From an uncultured Succinatimonas sp. (lineage in GTDB: Bacteria > Pseudomonadota > Gammaproteobacteria > Enterobacterales > Succinivibrionaceae), in NCBI RefSeq assembly GCF_905203285.1, contig NZ_CAJKVK010000020.1, positions 1-25,020 on the forward strand: 25,020 nucleotides of DNA. The letters are read 5' to 3'. Below are positions 14,539 through 23,084 of the stretch, piece after piece. Every line of letters begins with the position of its first letter. Position 1 is the first letter of the stretch. Under the pieces are notes generated by a model that did no database searches, had not been told where the DNA came from, and saw nothing but the letters and a program-made list of their open reading frames with translations. Both the position numbers and the translations under genes were made by a program.

Positions 14539-14577
14539 GTTAACAATTTGCAAATTTGCTGTTAACTTAACTTTATA
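14539..14577 (+). promoter_or_regulatory. Promoter and overlapping palindrome for the LacI-family gene
   Basis: TTGCAA (14548-14553) and TTTATA (14572-14577) are 18 bp apart. The -35 box lies inside ATTTGCAAAT (14546-14555), which is itself enclosed by GTTAACA (14539-14545) and TGTTAAC (14560-14566). A protein bound here would mask the -35 box, which suggests autoregulation. Confidence 0.5.
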
Positions 14578-14624
14578 TGCTCGAATTTAAGTGGTATCTT
14601 CATTTTTGAAAGCAAAGAATCAAA

Positions 14625-15647
14625 ATGTATGTCATGGCAAGTATTACAACTATTGCTAAGTCTTTAGGAATATCTCCGTCTACCGTTTCGCGCGCCTTGC
14701 AAAAACCGCAAATGGTTTCGGCAAAGACCAGACATTTGGTTTTGCAAACGGCAAAAGAACAAGGTTATTTAAATAAATTAACAAAAGGCAGTTATTCATT
14801 ACATAACCCTTCTGCCCTTATTGGTATTTTGGTCGCTGATTTGACCAACAGCTTTTCCAATATGATTGTAAAGACCGTTCAGGATTTTGCATATTCAAGA
14901 AATTATTCTGTAGTTGTCGGCTGTACTTATGAGCAGAGTGCGCTTGAGGCTCAGCTTTTAAAGCAATGGGATTGCCTTAATTTGAAGGGAATAGTAGCAA
15001 TGCCTTCACAGAGTTTTGCCGCAACGTACAGATCTTTTGATTCCAACATCCCTGTAGTGATGGTAGACAGAACCTTGCCTGAGTTGTCTTGTGACAGCGT
15101 GGTTGTCAATAATAAAGGCGGGATGGAGCAGATTTTGGATCATTTGACGGCATTAGGGCATAAAAAAATAGTTGTTTTGTCAGGAAGCCGTAAAGTGTAT
15201 ACCTTTAGCGAAAGGGCGGAGGCTGCACAAAACTACGCAAATGATATTGAAGTTATTGACATTAATGCTGTCGAGTTCGATGAACTATATATGGGAGCCT
15301 TCGAGCAAACCAGTATTTTGCTGATGCGTCACGGTGTGAGCAGACCTACAGCAATTGTCGGAGCTAATAACGCTATAACAGCCGGAATTTTGTATGCACT
15401 CAATTTAAAAGGGATAAAAATCCCGGATGCAGTTTCGGTAGTTGCATATGGTGACAGTAAGTGGGGACGTTTTTATCCGACACCTGTGACATCTTTAAGA
15501 CAACCGGTAGAAGAAATGGCCACTGTTGCGGTCAGATTGTTGTTTGAACGAATAAACGGAAAGACCGGTGATTTTGAACACATTTGTCTTGAACCGATGC
15601 TGCTTACCCGAGCGTCAACAGCTGGAATTGCGGTTTCAAATAGATAA
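14625..15647 (+). CDS. LacI-family transcriptional regulator
   Basis: This is a sugar-responsive DNA-binding protein of 340 residues. The N-terminal helix-turn-helix reads ITTIAKSLGISPSTVSRAL (residues 7-25), followed by the hinge region. The rest is a periplasmic-binding-protein fold, with LIGILVADLTNSFSNMI opening the effector domain and PVTSLRQPVEEM near the end, both usual in the family. The start may be 14625 or the ATG at 14634; neither has a strong ribosome site. The kinase gene follows 26 bases later, and the porter is divergent. The palindromes in the gap are its probable operators. The ligand is unknown. Confidence 0.92.
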   Translation: MYVMASITTIAKSLGISPSTVSRALQKPQMVSAKTRHLVLQTAKEQGYLNKLTKGSYSLHNPSALIGILVADLTNSFSNMIVKTVQDFAYSRNYSVVVGCTYEQSALEAQLLKQWDCLNLKGIVAMPSQSFAATYRSFDSNIPVVMVDRTLPELSCDSVVVNNKGGMEQILDHLTALGHKKIVVLSGSRKVYTFSERAEAAQNYANDIEVIDINAVEFDELYMGAFEQTSILLMRHGVSRPTAIVGANNAITAGILYALNLKGIKIPDAVSVVAYGDSKWGRFYPTPVTSLRQPVEEMATVAVRLLFERINGKTGDFEHICLEPMLLTRASTAGIAVSNR

Positions 15648-15673
15648 ATTTTACAAATTTTTGAGGTGAATAT

Positions 15674-16585
15674 ATGTTGGACTTCAGGAAGTTCGGCGGA
15701 AAGCGCATTAAATGCGCGGGTCTTGGGGAGGTTCTTTTTGACGTCTATCCTAATGAGGCCAAAATCGGCGGAGCTCCTGCCAATTTTGCGTTTCATTGCA
15801 GGCAGTTGGGACTTGATTCCATAATTATCAGCTCTGTAGGCAACGATGAATTAGGGTTTAAAGCAAGAAATATTTTGGCCGCTAAATTTTTGCCGGCTCT
15901 GCTTCTGCCTAACAGTAAAAGTACCGGTGCCGTTAATGTTCTGTTAAATGCCAAAGGTGTTCCGACATATTTATTTCTTGAAGATACGGCTTTTGACAAT
16001 ATTCAATTTAATGATTTATTGCAGGAGACGGCTAAAAAAGTACAGATGTGTTGTTTTGGAACTTTAGCTCAACGCTGCAAGATGACTCATGAAACCATTA
16101 TGAAATTCCTTGACGCGATGGATGAGGATAATCGCATCAGAGTTTTTGACGTAAACTTAAGGCGCAATTATTTTTCTAAAGAAATTATAGAAGAATCATT
16201 AAAACGTACAGAGATCTTCAAGTGCAATGAAGATGAGCTTCCCGTCTTGTGTGAAATTGCCGGCATTAAAAACGCGTCTGCCGCAGCATATCGGGATTAT
16301 CTTGCAGGACGCGGTATTTACTGCTTTATCTTTACCGAAGGCGCCAAACAAAGCACGGTATTTTTAAATGACGAGATTTCAATAAAAAAGACTCCGGTAA
16401 TTAAGGCTGTGGATACCGTTGGTGCCGGTGATTCATTTACAGCTTCTTTGGTAAGTTTGTTGATGCAGGGAAAAACGCTTGATTTTGCTCATGAAAAGGC
16501 CGTAGAGATTTCAGCATATGTCTGTACGCAGCAAGGGGCAATGCCCGAACTTTCAACTAAATTAAAAGAGTCACTTAAGCTTTAA
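15674..16585 (+). CDS. PfkB-family sugar kinase (fructokinase-like)
   Basis: This cytoplasmic ATP-dependent kinase of the ribokinase/PfkB family has 303 residues. The N-terminal substrate motif GGAPANFAFH (32-41) and the ATP/anion-hole motif DTVGAGDSFTA (247-257, catalytic Asp253) are both intact. NANF/PANF forms of the first motif are common in fructokinases, so a free hexose such as fructose is the best guess. GAGGTG at 15663-15668 sets the ATG. It is downstream of the LacI gene in the same direction and is closed by a strong terminator. Confidence 0.9.
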   Translation: MLDFRKFGGKRIKCAGLGEVLFDVYPNEAKIGGAPANFAFHCRQLGLDSIIISSVGNDELGFKARNILAAKFLPALLLPNSKSTGAVNVLLNAKGVPTYLFLEDTAFDNIQFNDLLQETAKKVQMCCFGTLAQRCKMTHETIMKFLDAMDEDNRIRVFDVNLRRNYFSKEIIEESLKRTEIFKCNEDELPVLCEIAGIKNASAAAYRDYLAGRGIYCFIFTEGAKQSTVFLNDEISIKKTPVIKAVDTVGAGDSFTASLVSLLMQGKTLDFAHEKAVEISAYVCTQQGAMPELSTKLKESLKL

Positions 16586-16598
16586 ATCTTCAAAAACG

Positions 16599-16646
16599 AC
16601 ACCGACTTCCCGATATTTTGCAAAATGTCGGGATATCGGTGTTTTT
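16599..16646 (+). terminator. Strong terminator after the kinase gene
   Basis: A long stem joins ACACCGA (16599-16605) to TCGGTGT (16636-16642), and TCCCGATATTTT to AAAATGTCGGGA inside it. There is one 2x2 mismatch, and a T run follows (16642-16646). Confidence 0.88.
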
Positions 16647-16668
16647 CCTACGGTAAATTAGAACGCTT

Positions 16669-16698
16669 TTGACGTAATTTTGCTAAGATCGCACATAT
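16669..16698 (+). promoter_or_regulatory. Probable promoter of the yejM-like operon
   Basis: TTGACG (16669-16674) is a good -35 box. The -10 box is less clear, with ACATAT at 16693-16698 (18 bp) the best candidate. Confidence 0.4.
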
Positions 16699-16728
16699 CT
16701 TTTTAAAAAGAAAAAAGAAGAAAGTATC

Positions 16729-18552
16729 ATGGTTAAAAGTTTACGTCTTATAAGCTGGTTTGCAGTTTTAAATTTACCTTTAGCTTTATATTATTCAACT
16801 TTTTTTGCTCCGGACTTTAATAAGAGTTCGGCAGGCGTCCTTATGACTTTTGCCGCAGCGGCAATAGGTCTTTTTTTCATCTATTTTTTATTGGGCGGCC
16901 TTATTTTTCTTTTTGTTCCGGCTTTGTTAAAGAAAACATGGGGAAAGGGATTTATTTTTTACAGCGTAATCATCGCGCTTTTGCTGCAGATTGTTTTAGC
17001 CGTTGATGCCCATGTGTTTTCTTTGTACCGTTTTCATGTAAATCTTGCCATGCTCGATTTATTCGTAAACGGCGGCGGACAGATTATTTCATTCTCAACG
17101 GCAACTATTTTATCGATTGTGCTTGAAGTTGCCGTTTTACTGTTCTTTGCCGCAGCGGCGGTAATTCTGGCGTTTTCTTTTGCTCAAAACTCGCGTAAGG
17201 TAATATATTTTGTCATTATCGCTATAGCTTTGTACCTTGGCGCTAACTTTGTCCATGCTTTTGCCTCGGCAAAAGCGGTTTTGCCTATTACCGAGATTGC
17301 CAATCGTCTTCCCGTGTACAAGCCTTTAACCATGAACTCTTTTTTAATCAAGGTCGGCTATATCACTGAAGAAGATATTGCCAATCGTAAAGTTCATGTA
17401 GGTCAAAGCGGCTTTTTCAAATACCCTAAAGAAAAGCTCCAGTATGCTCCTGTTGAGAAAAAGTTAAACGTTTTATGGCTTGCTATCGATACTTTGCGCT
17501 ATGACGCTTTTACTAAAGACATTATGCCTAATGCCTATGCTTTCTCAGAAGGCGGATATGTCTTTAACGATCATTATTCAAGTTCTAATTCAACTCGAGG
17601 TGGAATTTTCGGTCTTTTTTACGGATTGCCGCCGTCTTATTGGCAGGTTGCTCTGTCAGCCGGAATTCCCGCTGCCATCGTTCAGGCAACTCGCGACAAG
17701 AATTACGCTTTAGGCGTATTTACTTCAGCTACCGTATTTAAACCCGAATTTCATAATACCGTTTTTGTCGGGGAGAAAAATCTGCGTCCGCAGTCTGAAG
17801 GTAATACCGTATTTGAGCGTGATGCCGATGCCATTAATGATTTTGCTGAGTTTTTAGGCAAGCGCAAGGCCGATAATAAAAACTTCTTTAGCTTTATTTT
17901 CCTTGATAATGTGCATAGCACGGCAATTCCTGAAGGATTTAAAGGTCCGTTCCAGCCTTCATGGACCACGGTTAACCATTTGGCATTAAAGGAAGATACC
18001 GATCCTACGCCGTATTTTAATTTATATAAAAATTCCGTTTATTATGCCGATCTCAACATCAAAAAGATTTTGGATCTGTTAAAAGATAACGGTTACGATG
18101 AGAACACGGTAGTTGTCATTACTTCCGATCACGGTGAGGAGTTTAACGATAACGGCGATAATTTCTGGGGACATAATTCAAACTTCACTAATGCCCAGAT
18201 CAAGATCCCGCTTATCATCAAATGGCCGGGAAAAGGCCACGGCAGCGTGGACATGACGACTAGCGCTTATGATTTGACTGCAACCATATTGCCTGAAGTG
18301 TTCGGCGTGACGAATCCTATAAGTGATTTCAGCATCGGGCAGAATCTTTTTAATTTAAAACCTGTGAATTATGTTTTGTGCGGTTCTTATCTTGAGAACG
18401 CTATTGTTGAAAAAGATCGCATCGTTCTTATCGATGAGCTCGGCATGCTGCGTTTTAAAGACAAACACTATAACGATACCGACAATACTGCGCGCGATGC
18501 TCATTTGCTTGAGGCCGTAAGAACTTTTTCCGAATATTTAGGAGATAAATAA
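16729..18552 (+). CDS. yejM: YejM/PbgA/LapC-like inner-membrane sulfatase-fold protein
   Basis: The 607 residues comprise five N-terminal membrane helices (about 8-28, 38-65, 76-97, 125-150, 158-178) and a periplasmic alkaline-phosphatase-superfamily domain from about 245. The stretch GGIFGLFYGLPPSY (291-304) matches the E. coli YejM pattern. In E. coli, YejM senses LPS and controls LpxC turnover through LapB. Here the metal-site positions look intact: Asp254 (AIDTLRYD), Thr289 in SNSTR, Asp467-His468 in SDHGEEF, and His482. E. coli YejM, as I recall it, lacks the DHGEE motif, so this homologue could be an active hydrolase or transferase. It is first in an operon with a membrane protein and kdkA. 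Confidence 0.85.
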   Translation: MVKSLRLISWFAVLNLPLALYYSTFFAPDFNKSSAGVLMTFAAAAIGLFFIYFLLGGLIFLFVPALLKKTWGKGFIFYSVIIALLLQIVLAVDAHVFSLYRFHVNLAMLDLFVNGGGQIISFSTATILSIVLEVAVLLFFAAAAVILAFSFAQNSRKVIYFVIIAIALYLGANFVHAFASAKAVLPITEIANRLPVYKPLTMNSFLIKVGYITEEDIANRKVHVGQSGFFKYPKEKLQYAPVEKKLNVLWLAIDTLRYDAFTKDIMPNAYAFSEGGYVFNDHYSSSNSTRGGIFGLFYGLPPSYWQVALSAGIPAAIVQATRDKNYALGVFTSATVFKPEFHNTVFVGEKNLRPQSEGNTVFERDADAINDFAEFLGKRKADNKNFFSFIFLDNVHSTAIPEGFKGPFQPSWTTVNHLALKEDTDPTPYFNLYKNSVYYADLNIKKILDLLKDNGYDENTVVVITSDHGEEFNDNGDNFWGHNSNFTNAQIKIPLIIKWPGKGHGSVDMTTSAYDLTATILPEVFGVTNPISDFSIGQNLFNLKPVNYVLCGSYLENAIVEKDRIVLIDELGMLRFKDKHYNDTDNTARDAHLLEAVRTFSEYLGDK

Positions 18553-19920
18553 GTGTTGCCCGAGAAGCTTACCTCAAAAGATCTGTTGGCAATTTGCCTT
18601 TTTGCGCTTATTTCCTTTGTTTTGGCTTTTTACTATGAGTCAAACCAAATCGTAAGCGGCGATCAGCTGCAGATGATTGAAAAGGGCTATCACGCTTTAA
18701 TGACGGGAGAATTCCTGCCTTACGGCAATGAGGCAAGTACCGTCGGCAATGTCCCGGGTTCTTTGTCATCCATTGTAATCGGCTTGCCGCTTATTATCTT
18801 TGCCCATCCGCTATCTCCCGTATTGCTGCTGCTTGTCATAAGGCTTATAGGCTATGCGATATTCGTTAATGCTTTAACTTTGCTGTTTTCCCGTAAAACC
18901 GTGGTTTTTGGTGCTCTTTTATATGTTTTAAATCCGTGGTTTTTATATGACAGCCTTTTATATAACCCGTCATACCTGTCGTTCGGTGCGGCGCTGTTTT
19001 TAAATATGCTGATAAGGTTAAGACGGGATGTTGAAGTAAGTGCATTAATGCGTTTTTCCTTCTCGGTCGTTTTGGTTTTGGCTGCAGGCTGGTGCATGCA
19101 GTTTCATTATTCCTGGCCCGTTCTTGTCGCCCTTTCCGGAGTTTTGTGGCTTAGAAAGGCCATCAAGGTAAGTTATTTAGGTGTGATAGTAGGCGTTGCT
19201 CTGATTGCTCTTACTTTGATCCCTTACTTCATGGAGATTATGGTAAATGAGCGCATTGTCAGCAACCCTGAGGAATATGCCAAAGACAGGTATTTCGGCT
19301 ACGGCTTGGTGCACGTGTACCCGATTTTCAAAGCTCTTTTATATTGGCTGCGATTCGGTTCGCTTTTGGTAACTCAAAAATCTATCGTCTCGGCGCCTCT
19401 TGCAGGCGATATGCCGCTTGTTTTTGATATTTTGCGCTACACCTGGCTTGTTCTTACCCAGGTTATAGGCGGTATAACGGTGCTTATAAGCGCTTATGCA
19501 AATTACATTTTGCTTTTAAAAAAACGTGAGTTAAAAGAGCAGAATCCTGAGTTTAATTTCGTGCGCGAAATTTCGATTGCCGCAATTGTCGCACTGATTG
19601 CAGCCGCCGCTGCCGCGACTTTAACCTTAAATTATTGGCAGATAATTATTTTATTTGCTTTTGCGCTGCTTCCGGTTTTGTGCCTTGTGGAAAGAAAAAT
19701 TTTCTTCTTAAAGCCTAAGTACATGTTTTATTTTGCCGCTTTTATGGTGGCGATGAACTTTGTCAGCGCCACAAATTCCCGCAAGTTCCATGAAAGCGTA
19801 AGTTATGTCGATCAGGTAAATATGTTCTGCTATGGCCGCTATCAGGATAAGTGCGCATTATCTCCTGATGAATTAGACAAGGTTTTAGAGTTAAAGGCAC
19901 AACAAGAAGCACAAAAATGA
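18553..19920 (+). CDS. Polytopic membrane protein of unknown function, possibly GT-C glycosyltransferase-like
   Basis: Not recognised. There are 455 residues and about ten or eleven hydrophobic segments: one short helix near 11-27, an exposed loop of about 45 residues with YESNQIVSGDQLQM, then alternating helices up to about 417, and a charged tail of about 35 residues. An early periplasmic loop with acidic residues followed by many helices is the layout of GT-C glycosyltransferases (ArnT or O-antigen ligase-like), but no diagnostic motif is seen. The start is GTG, directly after the yejM stop, with GGAGAT at 18541-18546. It overlaps kdkA by 4 bases. Its place between yejM and kdkA suggests a role in LPS core or lipid A modification. 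Confidence 0.75.
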   Translation: MLPEKLTSKDLLAICLFALISFVLAFYYESNQIVSGDQLQMIEKGYHALMTGEFLPYGNEASTVGNVPGSLSSIVIGLPLIIFAHPLSPVLLLLVIRLIGYAIFVNALTLLFSRKTVVFGALLYVLNPWFLYDSLLYNPSYLSFGAALFLNMLIRLRRDVEVSALMRFSFSVVLVLAAGWCMQFHYSWPVLVALSGVLWLRKAIKVSYLGVIVGVALIALTLIPYFMEIMVNERIVSNPEEYAKDRYFGYGLVHVYPIFKALLYWLRFGSLLVTQKSIVSAPLAGDMPLVFDILRYTWLVLTQVIGGITVLISAYANYILLLKKRELKEQNPEFNFVREISIAAIVALIAAAAAATLTLNYWQIIILFAFALLPVLCLVERKIFFLKPKYMFYFAAFMVAMNFVSATNSRKFHESVSYVDQVNMFCYGRYQDKCALSPDELDKVLELKAQQEAQK

Positions 19921-20648
19921 CAAAGCAGGTTGTTTTTAAGAACGCAACATTTATTACGGCAGATGATTTTGCGCTGCCGTATAAAAGCGCAGCTGAGTTA
20001 AATAGGCTTTTTTCTTTAGCTTTTATTAAAGAAAATGCAGATAACCTTGAATTTAAAGGCGGGCGCGGCCAAACTGCTTTATTTTCTTTGTCAGGTGAAA
20101 ACTTGGTGTTGCGTCAGTATTTGCGCGGCGGACTTTGGGGAAAACTTATGCATGATAAGTTTTTCATTGGAGCGCAAGATGCGCATCGGGCCTTTGATGA
20201 GTTTATTTTGCTTGTCAAGCTGAAAGCAAAAGGATTGCCGGTCCCTGATCCTGTTGCCGCTAAAGAAGAGAAAGAAGGCTTATTTTTACGTAATTACATA
20301 ATCATAAAGCAGATTAAAAATTGCGCCGATTTGTCTTATGTAATTAAAGAAAGACATTTAAGTGCGGACGAGTTTACCAAGATAGGCAGTACGCTAAAGC
20401 GTTTTTTTGACGTCGGAGTACTGCATACCGATTTGAATATCCGTAATATCCTTCTTGATAATAAAGGTGATGTTTACGTTATCGATTTTGATAAATGTAA
20501 ATTAACCGATTTGAACCGTCAGGATAAAGACGCGATGCTTGCCCGTTTGTTACGCTCTTTTAATAAAGAGGTACGGATTACGGATAACGCGGCGCACTTT
20601 AAAGAAAGCGATTTTGCTTTATTAAAGGAAGCCGCATTAGCGGGTTAA
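19917..20648 (+). CDS. kdkA: 3-deoxy-D-manno-octulosonic acid (Kdo) kinase
   Basis: KdkA phosphorylates the Kdo residue attached to lipid A, at position 4 in Haemophilus. The 243 residues have a protein-kinase-like fold: a KGGRGQT glycine segment (47-53), the catalytic loop HTDLNIRN (170-177, Asp172 and Asn177) and the metal motif VIDFDKC (188-194). The RQYLRGG segment (67-72) is typical of the Kdo kinase family. ATGA couples it to the membrane protein before it. Its last 12 bases overlap the end of waaA, which comes from the other strand. Bacteria with KdkA generally have a WaaA that adds a single Kdo. Confidence 0.9.
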   Translation: MTKQVVFKNATFITADDFALPYKSAAELNRLFSLAFIKENADNLEFKGGRGQTALFSLSGENLVLRQYLRGGLWGKLMHDKFFIGAQDAHRAFDEFILLVKLKAKGLPVPDPVAAKEEKEGLFLRNYIIIKQIKNCADLSYVIKERHLSADEFTKIGSTLKRFFDVGVLHTDLNIRNILLDNKGDVYVIDFDKCKLTDLNRQDKDAMLARLLRSFNKEVRITDNAAHFKESDFALLKEAALAG

Positions 20649-21923
20649 ATTAGCTTCTATTGTCTTTAAAGTTTTATCAAGGGCCCCGCGACCTTGCTGC
20701 TGGACGGCCATGGCGTTAAGCCCGACACGCTTTAGCCGGTCGGGATTTACCATCAGGGATGAAACCGCTGAAATCAAATCTTCTTTATTATGGACGAGGA
20801 TTGCGCCTTCGCAGTCAAATAAGGTCTCAAATAAATCTTTAAAGTTATAGTAGATAGGACCGGTTATAACCGGCAGAGCAAAGAAAGCCGGCTCCAAAGG
20901 ATTGTGCCCTCCGATATCGACAAAGCTTCCCCCTGCAAAGGTTGCATCGCTAAGCCCGAGGTAAAGCTCCATTTCACCCATGGTATCTCCGATAAGGATT
21001 TCATCTCCCCAGGCGGCTAAATTCTGATTAAAAGAGCTTCTTAACGCATAAGGAAGGCTTTTTTCCTTAAGACACTTAATAGTTGCGGCCGTATCCTGAG
21101 GATGGCGCGGTACGATAATAAAGCGCAGATTCGGGTGCTTGCTGCGGATTTGAATGCAGGCATCGATAAGAAGCGCCTCCTCTCCTTCATGAGTGCTGAA
21201 AGCGCAAAGGACGAATTTATCTTTAAAGTGCGGTTTGATGCCGGTTCTCGCGTCAAAAAACAGTGCTTCATTAGGTTTTAGGTCGTATTTTAACGAGCCG
21301 CTGATACTTACTTTGTTTTCGGGGACTCCGATCCTTATAAAGCGCTTGGCGTCATCTTCAGTTTGACAGATAACCTCATCAAGTTTATTTGAAATCAAAT
21401 CTTTGATTAAAGTCAGATGTTCTTTGTATTTAATGCAGGTTTTTTCCGGCATGCGGGCATTAAAGACGATTAGTTTGATATTTTTTTTATGTGCTTCGTC
21501 AAGGAGGTTTGGCCATAATTCCGTCTCCATGATAAAAAGGTGACTTGGCTTTATGGCGTTGGTAAAGCGTCTTAACGCAATAGGTGAATCAAGAGGCGCG
21601 AATAAATGAGTCACACCGGAGATTTTTTTTACCTGTTCAGCCCCGGTGGTGGTCGTAGTGGTTACCACTACGTTAAGTTTGGGATGATTTTTAACGAAAG
21701 CTTTAATTAAAGGGGCGGCGGCGTTGACTTCACCGACACTTACGGTATGAAACCATATACTGCGGTGGAAACTTACGTTATAAAAGCCTAAAAGCTCAAA
21801 AATTCTCCTGCCGTAAGGAGGATCGCGGCGCTTTTTATATGCAAGAAACATTGCACCTAAAGGAGCGATTAACGCGGTTGCCGCTTTGTAAGCACAAAGA
21901 ATTAAGGAAGACTTAAAGCTCAT
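20637..21923 (-). CDS. waaA: Kdo transferase (3-deoxy-D-manno-octulosonic acid transferase)
   Basis: WaaA transfers Kdo from CMP-Kdo to lipid IVA at the inner face of the inner membrane. The 428 residues are close to E. coli WaaA (425). An N-terminal hydrophobic anchor (about 6-28) is followed by RRDPPYGRRIFELLG, then FHTVSVGEVNAAAPLI with the expected catalytic Glu65, PLDSP, METELWPNLL and the C-terminal donor-site region GGSFVDIGGHNPLEP. Its start codon lies one base after the waaF stop (TGACATG), so the pair is coupled. The co-occurrence of kdkA hints at a monofunctional enzyme; the sequence alone does not prove it. Confidence 0.95.
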   Translation of the reverse strand: MSFKSSLILCAYKAATALIAPLGAMFLAYKKRRDPPYGRRIFELLGFYNVSFHRSIWFHTVSVGEVNAAAPLIKAFVKNHPKLNVVVTTTTTTGAEQVKKISGVTHLFAPLDSPIALRRFTNAIKPSHLFIMETELWPNLLDEAHKKNIKLIVFNARMPEKTCIKYKEHLTLIKDLISNKLDEVICQTEDDAKRFIRIGVPENKVSISGSLKYDLKPNEALFFDARTGIKPHFKDKFVLCAFSTHEGEEALLIDACIQIRSKHPNLRFIIVPRHPQDTAATIKCLKEKSLPYALRSSFNQNLAAWGDEILIGDTMGEMELYLGLSDATFAGGSFVDIGGHNPLEPAFFALPVITGPIYYNFKDLFETLFDCEGAILVHNKEDLISAVSSLMVNPDRLKRVGLNAMAVQQQGRGALDKTLKTIEANLTR

Positions 21924-21924
21924 G

Positions 21925-22950
21925 TCATATTCCGGTGAGTTTTGTCAGTTTTTCAAGCACAAGGTCAGGAGTTATCTTTTTAAGACAAGCATATGTCTTA
22001 AATTTACAGGTACGCTCAAAACAAGGATGACACGGTTCATCCGATTCAAGGCAAACGGCCTTGTCTGAAAGCGGTGGGGTATATCCTGTAGATGTTGAAC
22101 CGAAAATGGCGACTTGAGGAATACCTACCGCTGCAACCAAATGCATAAGACCTGAATCATTGCAGACTGCAGCTGCCGCACTGGCTGTAATATCAAGAGC
22201 CTCAACGAGGTTGGTTTTGCCTGCGATATCGTAAAAATAAGGAAGATACCTTATATCAAGCTGTTCTTTTATTTTATTGACTGTCGGAATATCGTTTTTA
22301 GATCCGATACCTAATACCGCCCCGCCTTTTTCAATCCATTTATTTGCCACAGCCGCAAAATACTCAGGCGGCCAGAGTTTTGACGGTCCGTAATTTGCTC
22401 CGCACCCTAAAGCAAGAAGCGGACGTGAAAGATTGATGCCGAGCTTTTCTAAGAGATTAGCGTCAGGCTTTTGAGTTTTTAAGCTCGGATATAGAATGTC
22501 AGGCAGATCCTGCGCTGTCTTGACAGTATCTTTAGAAAAGGCAAGAGCGCTGTAACGCTCAACCATTAAAGGAAAATCTTTTTTGTTATTGCGATAGTCG
22601 TTTAATAAGAAATAGCGGGATTCGCCGATAAATCCGCGGCGCTCTTTTATGTCGGCAAAAAACGGAACTAATGCCGATTTCCAGGAGTTAGGCAAAATAA
22701 TCGCTTTATCGTATTTACCGCGCAGCTTTAATCCTTCGGTTCTGCGGGTTAAAAAGTCAAAGCTGCCGTGGGCAAAAGGATTTTCAATGACGCTGTTGAC
22801 TTCTTCCATACGCTTTATGATAGGGAACATCCATTTTAAAGCGTAAAGATCGATTAAAGCATCAGGCTGTGCTTGTTTTATGGCTTTATATAGGCTTTGC
22901 GACATAACAAGGTCACCAAGCCAAGAAGGGGCAATAACTAGAATTCGCAC
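21925..22950 (-). CDS. waaF: ADP-heptose:LPS heptosyltransferase II
   Basis: WaaF adds the second L-glycero-D-manno-heptose to the LPS inner core. The 341 residues have the GT9 fold: the N-terminal APSWLGDLVMSQSLY (7-21), a central GANYGPSKLWP motif, NDSGLMHLVAAVGIP, and the WaaF-specific cysteine-rich stretch DEPCHPCFERTCK with a further Cys in YACL. It starts with GTG, placed at the family N-terminus MRILVIAPSW, with only a weak purine-rich ribosome site. The ADP-heptose epimerase hldD is divergent from it across 134 bases. Confidence 0.94.
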   Translation of the reverse strand: MRILVIAPSWLGDLVMSQSLYKAIKQAQPDALIDLYALKWMFPIIKRMEEVNSVIENPFAHGSFDFLTRRTEGLKLRGKYDKAIILPNSWKSALVPFFADIKERRGFIGESRYFLLNDYRNNKKDFPLMVERYSALAFSKDTVKTAQDLPDILYPSLKTQKPDANLLEKLGINLSRPLLALGCGANYGPSKLWPPEYFAAVANKWIEKGGAVLGIGSKNDIPTVNKIKEQLDIRYLPYFYDIAGKTNLVEALDITASAAAAVCNDSGLMHLVAAVGIPQVAIFGSTSTGYTPPLSDKAVCLESDEPCHPCFERTCKFKTYACLKKITPDLVLEKLTKLTGI

Positions 22951-23044
22951 TCTTATTTTCTCTTTAAAGGTATTTTTACCGATCTTAAAACGCCTAAGGT
23001 TAAAAGTAAAATCGCAATTGGGAGCTAAAAGCTTTCATGTCGGC

Positions 23045-23050
23045 TATAAT
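23045..23050 (+). promoter_or_regulatory. hldD: -10 box upstream of hldD
   Basis: There is a consensus TATAAT 34 bases before the hldD start codon. No good -35 box lies at the usual distance (TTGGGA at 23018-23023 is 21 bp away). The divergent waaF promoter is not clear. Confidence 0.45.
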
Positions 23051-23084
23051 CTAGCTAGTAGATTTTAAATTTGAAGGAATTGCC

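Noticed and set aside
23051..23058. CTAGCTAG palindrome downstream of the hldD -10 box as an operator
   Set aside because: Only 8 bp, with no second copy in the gap; it is too short to support a call.
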